64,000 bases of DNA from Vishniacozyma victoriae (Eukaryota > Basidiomycota > Tremellomycetes > Tremellales > Bulleribasidiaceae): positions 4,030,001 to 4,094,000 of the forward strand of contig JADPYG010000088.1 of NCBI GenBank assembly GCA_017654735.1, given 5' to 3'. Positions 36,383 through 47,233 of the stretch are shown piece after piece; the first letter of the stretch is position 1, and each line of letters opens with the position of its first letter. The translations under genes were made by a program, and so were the position numbers. The notes under the pieces were generated by a model, which worked only from the letters and a program-made list of their open reading frames with translations, made no database searches and had not been told where the DNA came from.

Positions 36383-36648
36383 TGTACTAGGGGTTGAGTA
36401 TGTATGTACGAGCTAAAGTATGTGGTCACTACTACCAGGACTCTGAAAGTCAATTCCTCCACTTTATTATTCAATCCCTCCCTTTAACTTGTCCCTTGAT
36501 CTCATCACTCATTTCAGACGCGTCTATCCTAATCCTATCCTATCCGGTAAACAACTACAAAGTCACCTATACAATATACAATCTTCACCATACATCCACC
36601 CCACTTCAACCCTTAACCAACCCCATTTAAACTCTATATCAATCAGAA
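36383..36648. promoter_or_regulatory. Bidirectional promoter NUP192 / H2A.Z
   Basis: Only 266 bp separate the divergent starts, and the sequence on the H2A.Z side is rich in CT and CAAC. Both core promoters must be inside it. Confidence 0.55.
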
Positions 36649-37259
36649 ATGTCATCCGGAGGCGGTAAAGGTGGAAAAGGAAAGGCAAAGACCTCTTCCG
36701 AGACTAAAGTTCTTACTACCAGATCTTCAAAGGCTGGCCTTCAAGTATGTTGCATTAATCTACATACATCCATATCATACTGACATCATAGTTCCCTGTT
36801 GGACGTATCCATAGGTCAGTCCAACATGTACTACACCCTCATGTATACTAATGACAAGGTTCTTGAGGAACAAGAACGCAAACAACGTTCGAGTCGGAGC
36901 AAAGGCTGCCGTCTACGTCGCTGCCATCATGGAGTACTTGACCGCCGAAGTCCTCGAGCTTGCCGGTATGTTCCTCCTTCCCTTCATATCACCCGACCCC
37001 CGCTGATGACTAGGTAACGCCGCCAAGGATCTCCGAGTAAAGCGAATTACTCCTCGACACTTGCAATTAGCCATTCGAGGTGACGAAGAGCTCGACCAGC
37101 TTATCCGTGCGACCATCGCAGGTGGTGGTGTCTTGCCCCACATTCACAAGGTATGTCCTTCTTCGATCCCTCTACTATCCTCTTCTTTTCTCCTTCGCAG
37201 GCGCTGACATCCAGACCCTCGTCACCAAGCCAATCGTCGCTAAGCCCGCCAAGGTCTAG
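36649..37259 (+). CDS. HTZ1: Histone variant H2A.Z
   Basis: Exons 36649-36744, 36792-36814 (23 nt), 36859-36965, 37014-37150 and 37215-37259 join to 135 residues. The histone fold is intact: [80 protein letters not shown] and [13 protein letters not shown]. The Gly-Asp-Glu-Glu-Leu-Asp acidic patch and the [14 protein letters not shown] block identify the H2A.Z variant, as opposed to canonical H2A (which has NDEELNKLL and ends SQE in fungi). A Gly/Lys-rich N-terminal tail carries likely acetylation sites. The variant is deposited by SWR1 at promoter nucleosomes. The 23-nt second exon is needed to keep the FPVGRIHRF helix. Confidence 0.95.
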
Positions 37260-37483
37260 ATTCCCTTTCCTTTCCGTTTCTTGTGGACTTTCAGGGGTAG
37301 ATTTGGGTGGTATAGGAATGTGGAATAGTTTTATTTTCGATTTGATTTGCTTTGGTCCCGTGGATGGTTGACCATGTCGGGTGTTTGGTATGGGAGAGTT
37401 TATTTAAATGCTTCATGCAGTTGCCTGTGAACAGATATCCGTAGTACTTGAGCACTGTTTGTCGTCCGGAATTCGGCTGTCTT

Positions 37484-38822
37484 TCAGGACGCGGTCGCGG
37501 ATGTCTTGATCCTCTGTCGTAGCGCCTGTAGGCGTCGCAGCGGATCATCGTCGTTCCACCTCTCATGTCCGTGCTCGATGGTCAATCGAGGCAGACCTTT
37601 CTGCTCAATAGCGAAACTAGCAGCCGTAGCAGCGTAAAGCGAAGCTATGATCAGCTCTAATCGATGAAGAGACGAACCTTCCCTCATGTCCCCATCACTA
37701 ATGAGCAGACCAGCGCAAAGACCTCCCAAGAACCCATTTCCTCCTCCTGTTGGATCAACTACCCGCCCCTGCTCGTTTGTGGTGAAATACGGCGGAACCC
37801 ATCCTGACCACTGTGGTGAGAGGGTATACGAGCCAAGGCGGCCAGCGCGGACGATGATAGCGGGTACGGTGGTGTTTTGAGCCGAGATCAGATCATGGAA
37901 TGACTGAGCCGCATGTGAGACTTCCTCCTGCGTCGTGTTTGTACAGGTCTCGATAGAGAGTAATGATTGGAGCTCGAGGATATTTGGCGAGATTACCGAC
38001 AGATCGGGAGCCAGCTTGATGATAGAAGACAGCTCAGCTGGAATACAACTTGACTGATAATAAGCTCGACTCTCGAGAGTGAGGAGGAGACTCACGGGCA
38101 TAGGCTCCCAAACAAGGCTTCCGGACCATCTTTCGTCCTGTCCAAGTCGCAGTGTCTTCTTCTCGTCGATCATTGCTTGGACTCGGGGGACACTACAAAC
38201 CACATGAACCCATTCTGGCGGATTATCGGCGAAAGGCGAAGGCGGTATTAAAAGGTCACGGAGATGTAATTGCATACCAGGCGAGAGATATTTGAAGCTC
38301 TGATGTCCATCCCTTCCATTAGTTCAGTCAGTGAAGAAGCACATACCCAATGGTAGAGCCAGAGTAGATATTCAAAGCCCTAGTAGTGAGATTGTCACGA
38401 GGTCTGAACCATATCATCTCCGAGCCTAGAGATTCAAGTTGATTTCGAAATCTGGAAGGAAAGTCTGGGGCTATATCGACTATCATTGAGCATTGTCGAG
38501 GGGGTAAGAAGAGGCGAGCGGATGTCATTGCTACTTCATCAGCTGGGGTGTGAGTGGTTAGGAATGGGCCGGACCAAAGATGCCTCCTCCGCCTATCTGT
38601 TGATTCAGCGACTTTCTCCTTAGACGTAAAATTGAAGGAGAGATATCGCTTACCGACTCTTCATCACTCATATGAAGCGTACCGTCTTCTAGAGTCGTCT
38701 GGAATTGATCTATTATGAACATACCTTCTCCCGTCAGCGGCCTGTCAGATGGCATTTTTACTCTCCAAGAAGGGATGCTCACCCAACGTCGCGACTCTTC
38801 CCTTCCTTGTGCCCTCAGCCAT
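37484..38822 (-). CDS. MAK32: PfkB-family carbohydrate kinase-like protein (Mak32-like)
   Basis: The start ATG at 38820-38822 reads MAEGTRKGRVATLG; splicing to the exon GMFIIDQFQ rebuilds the first strand of a PfkB fold. A glycine-rich block follows (IGGGGIFG), then MTSARLFLPPRQCSMIVDIA, SPNILELQSLLSIE and VPAIIVRAGRLGSYTL. The C-terminal signature reads VVDPTGGGNGFLGGLCAGLL and the stop is TGA at 37484-37486. Canonical PfkB kinases have DTTGAGDxF, whose Asp is the catalytic base; here the equivalent residue is Asn (GGGN). The same variation is recalled for the Mak32 group, whose biochemical activity is not clear. The fold is well supported; kinase activity is doubtful. Confidence 0.8.
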
Positions 38823-39047
38823 GCTCTTCGACTCGCACAGATCCATGTTGGACCTATCTGGCTCCTCTTTTGCCATTTGCGAGCGTTGTGGAACATGATA
38901 AAAAGGACCCCGCCACGCCCCTCTTCCTCTGCCGGTTAATTCCGGCGGAGTACAAGTGATCGTCGTCCACGGTCGTCGTCATGTATTGTACTCAATCCTC
39001 CCATCACCACTACAACATTCCGACAACATACATAGTATGAGACTAGG

Positions 39048-41088
39048 ATGGTAAAGAAGGATAAAGGCAAAGGAAGAGCTATCGATGTCGATACTCCGAC
39101 CGAGAGTTCACCGCTATTAGGAGAAGAGAATGGTTCGCCAAGTCGAACCCGTTCCCAGCCTCGACCGGTCCACCCTCATATCGCTGCTATTCAATCTGAA
39201 CGAGCTCGAGAGTCTAGGACGCGGTCAATACTATATATCGCACTCATCATCTCACTATCACTCCTAGCGGCCTTCGGACTCTTTCTGGCACTATTACTCA
39301 ATTCATTCCGCCCTTCGGTGACGGAGTTGGATTCGCTTCAAGATACAGCTTTCCAATATGCTGGACCTGATGGGATATCTATCGTTAATATGACCGATGA
39401 TGGGATATTAGTGAATGTCAGCCTGAGAGCTGGGATCGACTGGGATAAAGCCTTAGGTGTACAGCAATGGGGGAATGAGGAGGAAAAGCAGGCGGCGATC
39501 TGGAAAGGGGATCGTGGGACTGGAGCAGAATGGTGGGAGAATTCGAGGCAATGGACGGCGGATAAAATGATGGGGCAACTTTCCGAGCCTGCTGTTCGAA
39601 TCAGGATACCCGATCAAATCCTTGTTCTACCGGATCACTTCAACACGTTTCCCCTCCTCCAGGTATCTATACCCTCGGAATTCCAAGTCCCGCTTGTGCA
39701 GAACGTCAAGTCCGGAAACCAAGATTGGCTGCCTCCCCTATCAATCCTGGCGCTCGCAAAACCAATCGCATCGACTGGTGACCTACTCGCATTCGCCCAG
39801 AAAGCATGGGAGCATGGCGAATTAAAGGTCGTTATCGGCGTCTCGAAAGCCCAAGCTACCATACCCCTACAAGGTTGGCTCTCCAAATTCGCAAAGATAG
39901 AAAAGGTGGATATAACAAAAGCAATTACTATGCCAGGTAAGTCATTATCCTAAACCTCATCAAAATGCAATCTCATGATTGTTCCATCTAGTGCCCCATC
40001 CATTCTTTCTAGTACAGAAGGACTGATGTTCCCCAGTCCCCAATCTACCTGGATTACCATTACCTGGCAAACCACTTAATCTTTCTTCACTCGTCCATTT
40101 GGATTCCTACACACTTAGTACGAGAGGTGATAGCCTACATATCGCCGCTTTTGCGACTTTACCCAATATCGCTCCCGAACTCAATACGACATTACCGTTC
40201 AATCTCCCTTTTTCGATCCACCTACCCGACGGCCAAGCTATGGCGGAAGTCATCACCGCTCCTCTACGTATTGGTGGGCCAGCCGATAAAATCAAGGTCC
40301 ACATCGAAGGTCTCGTGGTTGCCGATTTCTCCCCTTTGTCCGATGAACCCGATACTTCCGATTCAGCAATATCAGTATTCCTCCGAAATTACCTCAATGG
40401 AAACGACAATCCAATCCTTGTCCGCGGCCTATCAAATCTCCCCACTTTCGCACGTCCAAACCTCTCGCCTCCTCACTGGCTACTATCGACACTCCCAACA
40501 ATCTCTATTCCACTATCATTCCCCGGTCCTTCGCCGAAACCAAAGATTATCCAAACCGTCACGATAGAGTCGATGCGAATATCCGAATCGCGCGGAAAGA
40601 TGTTAGCTTCCGGTACTGTCATCGCTGAGATATCCCTCCCGAAAGGCATGGAGGCGGTTGATGTGGATATCAACGCTGTAAAACCCGATATCATGATCTA
40701 CGACGGTCCAGCAGACGACGAACCAGAGGACGGAGAAGAATATCCAGCAAAGGCATTTGGTCATATAAACCCGGAAGAATGGTTACGAGCAACTTCAGAG
40801 CGATATCAGAATCCCGAACATCCTGATTGGATCACAGTCAGAGCGCCAATGGAAGACATCCCTATAGAGATCTTGAAGGGTAGGGATGGGGTCATGAGGG
40901 GTTTCGTTAGTAAGATCGTATTCAAAGGTGGAGCTGTAGCTGGGATCAAGGGGACTGCGGATGTTCAAGTTCAATTGAGGGGTGTGAGGGGTGAAGTAGG
41001 TTTGGGTGGATTACCGGTCAAGGGTGAGGTGTGGGTTGGTAGGCAGCGGAAACTGGCTGTAGAGGGTATCAGTGAGCCGGAGGACTAG
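39048..41088 (+). CDS. Single-pass vacuolar-type membrane protein, Tag1-like (DUF3712-like)
   Basis: Exons 39048-39936 and 40037-41088 give 646 residues. A basic N-terminal tail of about 60 residues contains ESSPLLGEEN, a di-leucine type vacuolar sorting motif (inference). One transmembrane helix follows (SILYIALIISLSLLAAFGLF, residues about 62-85). The remainder is a large lumenal or extracellular beta-rich region with repeated amphipathic strands (for example ILVLPDHFNTFPLLQVSIPS and IIQTVTIESMRISESRG) and several N-glycosylation sequons (NMT, NVS, NTT, NLS). This architecture matches the fungal family that includes yeast Tag1 (YLR173W), linked to termination of autophagy. Some fungal annotations call it pre-rRNA processing protein without support that I know of. 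Confidence 0.6.
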
Positions 41089-41194
41089 GGAAATCACAGG
41101 GTTGTAAGGTCACATTCTCGCATTGTCAGGTGTTGTTGGTTCTAGATTGTACATCTATAGGATTTGTATGAAGTCTATCTTGATCGCACCTGAT

Positions 41195-42563
41195 TCACTT
41201 CGAGCCCACCCGCTCAATCTCTTTCCGTAACCACCCAGCAGCCTGTTCGCTGATATTCCACTTTACATCCAACTCACCCAATCCTAACTCCCTCCCGCAA
41301 TCCATGATCGCAAGAGCAGCAAGAGCGAGATACGAATGAAATGGATCTGGATATTCTTCTGGTTCTTTCCCAAACCCTCCCATTGGAGATTGGGCTGATA
41401 AGAGGAATGAGCGGTTTAGGGGTTCATTTATCAGGTCATTATGGCCTAGGATCTGTATCTCAGTACTCGTCTCTGTCACAGTGATGATCCCCTCGCAAAA
41501 AGAGGGAGTGCATGAGGGGGACGTACGGATAAAGCACCGCCTATCCAGAAAGAATAGCAGACATCCTCTAATTTCCCCGGGCGACCTTGGAATCCTCCAA
41601 TCTGCCTCTGAGCGAGCCAACGTACAGTCTCGTCCTCGTTCAATCTACTTTCAGAAGATGGCAGCAAGCTCAAAGAAGCCACCGAGCAATATGATGTTCC
41701 CCCTGTTCGTCAGCTAGTACCTACGCCAAACCGAATGGGCTGACCTTGCGATTCGATCACACCCGGACGTGACGAGTAACCTCCTTCCCAAGTCTACCGT
41801 CAGCTCATTCGCGCATGTGTTGCGGAGAGCTTACTTGACATCGCCTGATGAATTCTATTGCTTTCTGTAATTCAACCTCGTATCGCCCTATCACAGACAT
41901 GACTACCGAAGCGCAATATGTCATCCTGACATCATTTTGGAATCCCCCATCTTCCATCCATTCCGGTGGTACTGGAGCGAATCTACGATTAGCATCCACC
42001 CGCGTTCAAAAGGAAGAGCTCACGATCCATCTTCCGCTTGGCAAGAGCTCAAAAAATTTGACAAGCCTTTGATGTCAAGCCGGTCGAGCGGGGCTCGAAG
42101 GATCGCTAGGCACATGAGAGCTGTGTATGTTGATGGGAGATGCCCAGGGCTGGACTCTGAATTCTTCTGATCAGCGGAGCCCATGAACCTGAAGTTCTTA
42201 GCTCACAGAAGTATCCATATATGTAGACCCCTTAAATCCACCAGATTCTAGCTTCAGCTGCATCCTCACTGAGCAAACTCACTAGATTGAAGTTTCCAAA
42301 TCCATTGTATCCATCCCTCCCTCTGCTCTTCTGTAGTCTTATCTTCCAATGCCCCCAGTAGATCAAGCCCAGAGAGACAAAAGAATGCAATCGTGATTCT
42401 ACCATCAGCTCAATTCTCAAATAATCAATAGGACGGACCTGTTGGAATCATTATCCTGAGCTTGGGTCGGTAAAGCCCTAAGACATCTTAGGAAATAATT
42501 GATATGTCCATTCCTTTTGAATGTCTGTTGATTTGGTCGAGGCTCTTGGTCATCCATGCCCAT
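41195..42563 (-). CDS. CDC43: Geranylgeranyltransferase type I beta subunit
   Basis: The start MGMDDQEPRP (42561-42563) is the first ATG in frame, with an upstream in-frame stop. It is followed by FKRNGHINYFLRCLRALP and RITIAFFCLSGLDLLGALED, the first helices of a prenyltransferase beta subunit. Zinc ligands are visible: Asp and Cys in QIGGFQGRPGKLEDVCYSFW, and His in YPDPFHSYLALAALAI. The block NDVRMTYCASVVMSVIG also matches PGGT1B. The enzyme attaches geranylgeranyl to Rho-type GTPases ending in CaaL. The arrangement of the last block distinguishes it from farnesyltransferase beta and Rab GGTase beta. It converges with the Tag1-like gene, about 105 bp apart. Several short introns are present. 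Confidence 0.88.
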
Positions 42564-42757
42564 GACCTTCGAAACAATCACTTCGAATTGGACTAAGTTG
42601 CTGGAAATGACTTGAATTCGCGAGGCACCATACTATTCACATACAAATTGTAATCTAATCTCAGGGGATCTCTGCGCGTCCACTTAGAGTACTCCTTTCC
42701 CGTTCACCGAAATAACGCAGGTACTGGCCACCATCTCTTTAATCCTAGGCATACAGG

Positions 42758-45008
42758 ATGGCACAGAACGGTCCAGCGACTCCATCTCGACTACATACCC
42801 ACTCTAGGCAGATTTCAGAGGGTAATACCGAATTTGGGACGCCTGAATCCAACTTCCCCGCTGAGGCCGATAGTGGTAGTCCATCCCTCGGCGAGTCGAC
42901 GCGGATGGTAGGACTTGGGATTTCTAGGCAGGGTAGTGTGGTCTCGAATGCAGGAGGGAATGTGGATGTATTTGGTGGGCTTGGGAGAAGCTCACGTGAT
43001 GAGCGGGGTAGGGACGCGGCTTTGGATGAGGTAGATCAGTTCTTACAAGATGAAGAGGAAGGGGATACTTTCGACTTGAAACACGGTGACCGTCCAAGCA
43101 GGGGGACATCAAAGTCAAATCCCGGGTTCAATATGCCAAGACGAAACGATTCTTCTCATTCATCCCTTCAATCCCATCGATCACATGCTTCAGACCCTTT
43201 ACTGGAGGTACTGGATAATGACGATGATTGGGAAGATGAGGAGGGCGATATGGAGATCCTTGACGGGGATGAGGATGAGGAGTATGAGGTTGGTGCGGGA
43301 CGAAGAAGTCGGAGGGGGCGTAGACGATGGAATGAAGACGAGGGAAATGGTGAAGCTGGTTTACTGGAGGTAAGTGACCCGTTCACTATTGTAAGCGAGG
43401 CTGATGGGTAGCTTATACCTCCCCTGATATTGGCACATCCACTTGCTATCTTCCCACTACTAGCTTATCTCCCATATAACTTCCTCCCTGCCGGAGTGGT
43501 CTTCTTTATCCCAGTCTTGTCGGTATTGGCGGTCCTATCGGCTTGCGCACAGATTGTCATTGTCTACCTTTCTTGGTATCTCAAGGTATCGACTTTCGAA
43601 GAGATCTTTGCGACAGTAGCAGGCAGATATGGGCAGTATGGACTATGGGCCGGACGAACAGCTATCATTACAGCTACCACTGGGATGGTGGTCTCGTGGT
43701 TAGGAGGTGAATCGTTTTTGCATTTCCTTGAGATGAGGCTGATAGTAGCACTTCATCCCCTATTGGCACCATTGGCAGAACATTACATCGGCCATTGGTC
43801 ACATACACTCTCCAAGCTCGTGTGGACCATAGTTGGCTCTCTGACCGTATGTCCCCCTCATCCCGAACTGAGCTGATGTCCAGTTACTTCCATCGCTACT
43901 CCCATCCCGAATGACCAGGTCATTACGCCGTGCTCCCTATGTTCTGGCGCTATTCCTACCCATCGTGACGTTTATCATTATCGGCCGGACTGTAGAGATT
44001 GAGAGGGATCGATTACCGGCTTATGTCCCCGACATCCCCAACGAGTCTGCAGAAATCGTCAAGCGGGCTTTCTCAGCGACCAAGAAATTGGGTCTATCAG
44101 GCACAAGCAGTGCTGGAGCTGGTATCAGTAAGCTAAATTAATCTCGTAAGGCCGAGCTGATGACCTAGCCACGCTTACACTATTCCTCTCGCCTCATCTA
44201 TGTACATTGTCGACTCACTCCGCTTTGGCTCGAGCTAAACGAACTTCATTCCCATTCCCCGCTCTCGTAGCTTCCCTCATTGTCCTCTGTTTATCCCTCC
44301 CAGCAGCATTGGTGCCATACTACCTAATGTCCCCTCCGACAGGTATGGACGAAGGTATCATTGCCGCTCCTCGGAAATCAGGTGTTCTTGCTCGATTTCC
44401 CGATCAGGATTTATCCATAAATGTCGCTAGGTTGTTCATGGCTGCGATGGTACTGGGTAGCTGTAATATGTGGATCTTAAGGGGCAGGGATACGATCTTG
44501 AGGTCCATTGGGGTGGATAGGGGGGAAATGATCAAAGCTGGTAGATGGCTCGGGCTGGGGTATTGGGCAATCATAGTTGCTCTGGTCTGCTTTGGCGGAT
44601 GGGTCAGCGAAAAGTTGGAGGTTCTCGGTGTCATTGCAACCATAGCTATCTCTTGGTTATTACCCTGTATGTTCTTCTCTGATCATTTGTCATTAGTCAC
44701 AAGCTGACATAAAAGCGGTATTCTTCATCATCACATTCCACGTCAGATCACCACTATCGATAGTCTTCCCCTCCAAGAACCCACCAACCGAGCTCCCGAC
44801 TCCTTCGGCGCCATCTCGCTCTCATTCCAGGAACGACAGTATGACGGATCCAACTCAAGATATCCTCCTAGCTAGAAAGGAACGACAACTACAGAAACGC
44901 AGATTGGGGAGGAGATTATGGCAGGATTTGATTGTTTATATTGGGATTTTACCTGTTGGGTGCATCACTATCTTTTGGAGCTTGGGGAGGTTGATTGGGA
45001 TTTGGTAG
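42758..45008 (+). CDS. Multi-pass membrane protein, amino-acid transporter-like (Aa_trans)
   Basis: About six exons. The N-terminal 210 residues are cytosolic, acidic and Ser-rich (EILDGDEDEEYEVG, RRSRRGRRRW). After the first intron the hydrophobic core begins (IPPLILAHPLAIFPLLAYLP, AGVVFFIPVLSVLAVLSACA) with STFEEIFATVAGRYGQYGLW between helices. Around ten transmembrane segments can be counted up to VYIGILPVGCITIFWSLGRL at the C-terminus, and the stop is TAG at 45006-45008. The helix pattern and the long N-terminal tail resemble SLC38/AVT amino acid permeases, such as the vacuolar Avt exporters. I place it in the amino-acid/auxin permease superfamily with moderate confidence; substrate is unknown. 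A late loop is Ser/Pro/Thr rich (NPPTELPTPSAPSRSHSRND). Confidence 0.65.
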
Positions 45009-45189
45009 CATTCATATTGCATAGCATGAAATATCTTGGATTGATCTGTTCTGTATATAGACAGACGGGACCTGACCGGGCCGCAGTCGCCGAACGTTGA
45101 TTCAACTTGTTTTATGCCCCAGGTCACTTGAGAGAGGCTGCTTCGATCCTCCTCATCTCTTCTTACAACTCTACAGGTACAAGCTTGAG

Positions 45190-46237
45190 ATGGCGAAACC
45201 TTTCCAAGACTGTGTAGTCCTACTGGTGAGCAGTTCCCTTCCCGGCAAGACAACTTGGTGACTGACACCCTAGGGTGACTCCCTTACATCACGACAGGAA
45301 GTCCCCAATAGCCTCCACGCCCGCCTGAGTGGTACGCGTATCCATGACTCCTGAAGCTGATCGGGCCAGATGTATACAGACGAAATTTCGATATTCTAAA
45401 TCGAGGCTTTGGAGGCTATAACTCAACTTGGTGTGTCTCGTCCATGTGGTATGGCTAAACAGCAGGGTCCTCCAGTTGATGGACAACATTTTCGCAAAGA
45501 GGGAGGATGCACATCTCGTCCCAGCAGTCAGGCTCGTGACGATCTGGCTAGGTGCGTGCATTCCCCACTAGCATTGTATGAAAAAGCTGAATACGCAGGT
45601 ACAAACGACAGCGCAATGGACAAAAAACACGTCCCTCTCGGGATCTTTCGACAAAACATTGAAACAATGCTTCAACTCCTCACATCCCCTCAATCTCCTT
45701 ATGCAATCGCCCATTCCAAGACCCCTGTTTCAATCTTCCTAATCTCCCCTGCAGGAGTCGAGGATACAATGAGGGACGATCCCGATCATGTTAGGGCGGA
45801 AAAGACAAAGGCATATGTGGATGCTGTACTTGAGATTGGGGATCGATGGGTGAAAAGAAGGCAGAAGACTGATAATTGGAAGATTGGAGTTATTGATCTA
45901 CACGGAGCTATTCAGAAAGCAGGGGAACACGGGGGAAGAAGGCGATTCTACACGTATGTCCAACCACATATGTGCCGTTCTGATGTCGTAGCGATGGAGT
46001 CCACTTGTCGACTGCTGGATACGATGTCCTTTCCGGAATGATCAATACCATGATCCATACCGGATTCAGGCGACGAGGAATCAACTGGGATGATCAGCAA
46101 GATTGTCCTTGGACTGCTCCAGAGTGAGTCCCTCCATTGTCAATTGTCAAACGATTACAGCTGATCAGCCCAGCTGGAAAGATTTCGTCGATAAAGGTCC
46201 GAATGGCATCTCTGATCTCTTGATCAAGAAGTCATAG
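45190..46237 (+). CDS. IAH1: SGNH hydrolase, isoamyl acetate esterase-like
   Basis: The first exon is 45190-45225 (MAKPFQDCVVLL). Splicing joins it to GDSLTSRQEVPNSLHARLS, the SGNH block I with the nucleophilic Ser. Block II is NRGFGGYNSTW (Gly). Block III is rebuilt across an intron as WLGTNDSA (the Asn of GxND), and block V is DGVHLSTAGY (Asp and His). All four catalytic blocks are present. The family includes yeast Iah1, which hydrolyses short-chain acetate esters. A mid-protein segment TPVSIFLISPAGVEDTMRDD is typical of the group. The gene ends 70 bp from the BUD31 stop in a convergent arrangement. No signal peptide is seen. Confidence 0.87.
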
Positions 46238-46306
46238 GTAGTTCCATATAGATGTACATGTAATAGTCGCGACACGACACAATCCTGCATGTAGTGTAGT
46301 CTCGAC

Positions 46307-46964
46307 CTAATCTCCGGAAGCACATCCTCTACATCCTGCACATCAGTCCACAGATCTTCTTTGAAGAGACAACAACTCACCACAGTGTGGACATTCAACG
46401 ACAATATCTTTCTTTAGCTGAGCTTTTGGTACTCTGCAGATACACGTTGATCCCTGGAAATTCATATCCTTCGTCGCGATACATCTGACGCAACATAATC
46501 TCTCGTATCCTTGCCTATATGTCAGTCGCGCTTCCACACCTTGACCTACTTCTTCCACTTTGCTATCAGGCTGATCGTCAGTTATTGATCATTAAAGGAT
46601 CAGAGGAACTTACTTGGCATCCGCATACCCTTGCTTGATCAACCAGTCGTATAATTCCCTTGTTATTAATTCCCGCTTGTAATACAAGTCATATATATAA
46701 CGTGATCGAGCGTGTGATAATCGCATGATCGGCCTATCATTAGTGTGAGCCTAAGAACGATTGAGAGGTAGCTTACCAAATGGATTCCGCACGTCGTTTA
46801 CCTTCATGCGACTCATTCTCTGCGTCTCTCATTTTCTTCTCGTAGTCCTCCAATACATCCCTACGAGTCAGTCTTGTTAGATACGTGGGGGTGTTTATGA
46901 CTCACTGGATATCCTCGAATCCCTCTGGAGGTGGTTTTGTCCTTGACGTTCTGATCTTTGGCAT
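46307..46964 (-). CDS. BUD31: Pre-mRNA splicing factor Bud31 (G10 family)
   Basis: The start ATG at 46962-46964 reads [19 protein letters not shown], the G10 signature with PPPEGW/F. Then come [60 protein letters not shown] and [16 protein letters not shown]. The last intron joins HCG to CRGCASGD, completing the zinc-binding cysteine knot (CxxC pairs: CCVRC, CIC, CPHCGCRGC). The stop is TAG at 46307-46309. Bud31 sits in the NTC-related part of the spliceosome. In an intron-rich genome such as this one it is likely essential (inference). Length of about 150 residues fits the family. Confidence 0.93.
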
Positions 46965-47233
46965 GTTGTATAATGTATAGTAGATGTGTAGAGTATCCTA
47001 GTTGTATCATACAATTACTATGACTGCGGATAAACTGTTAAACACTTGGATTAGCACTTGTTCTTAAGGGATTGTATTGTCTCAAAAGAGTATCATACTC
47101 TACTCGTACTCTCTCTATCTCTATACTTCATGCCTCCAGGCAAACGTATACAATATAAACAATCATCAAGCAAAGGTCTCGAAACCTCTTAAGAACTCGC
47201 AGAGCACCCACCAAGTAGTTGTATTAGGGCACA

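Noticed and set aside
47077..47233. N-terminal extension of the orphan gene from ATG 47077
   Set aside because: The residues look like translated leader, and a better spliced start exists at 47234.
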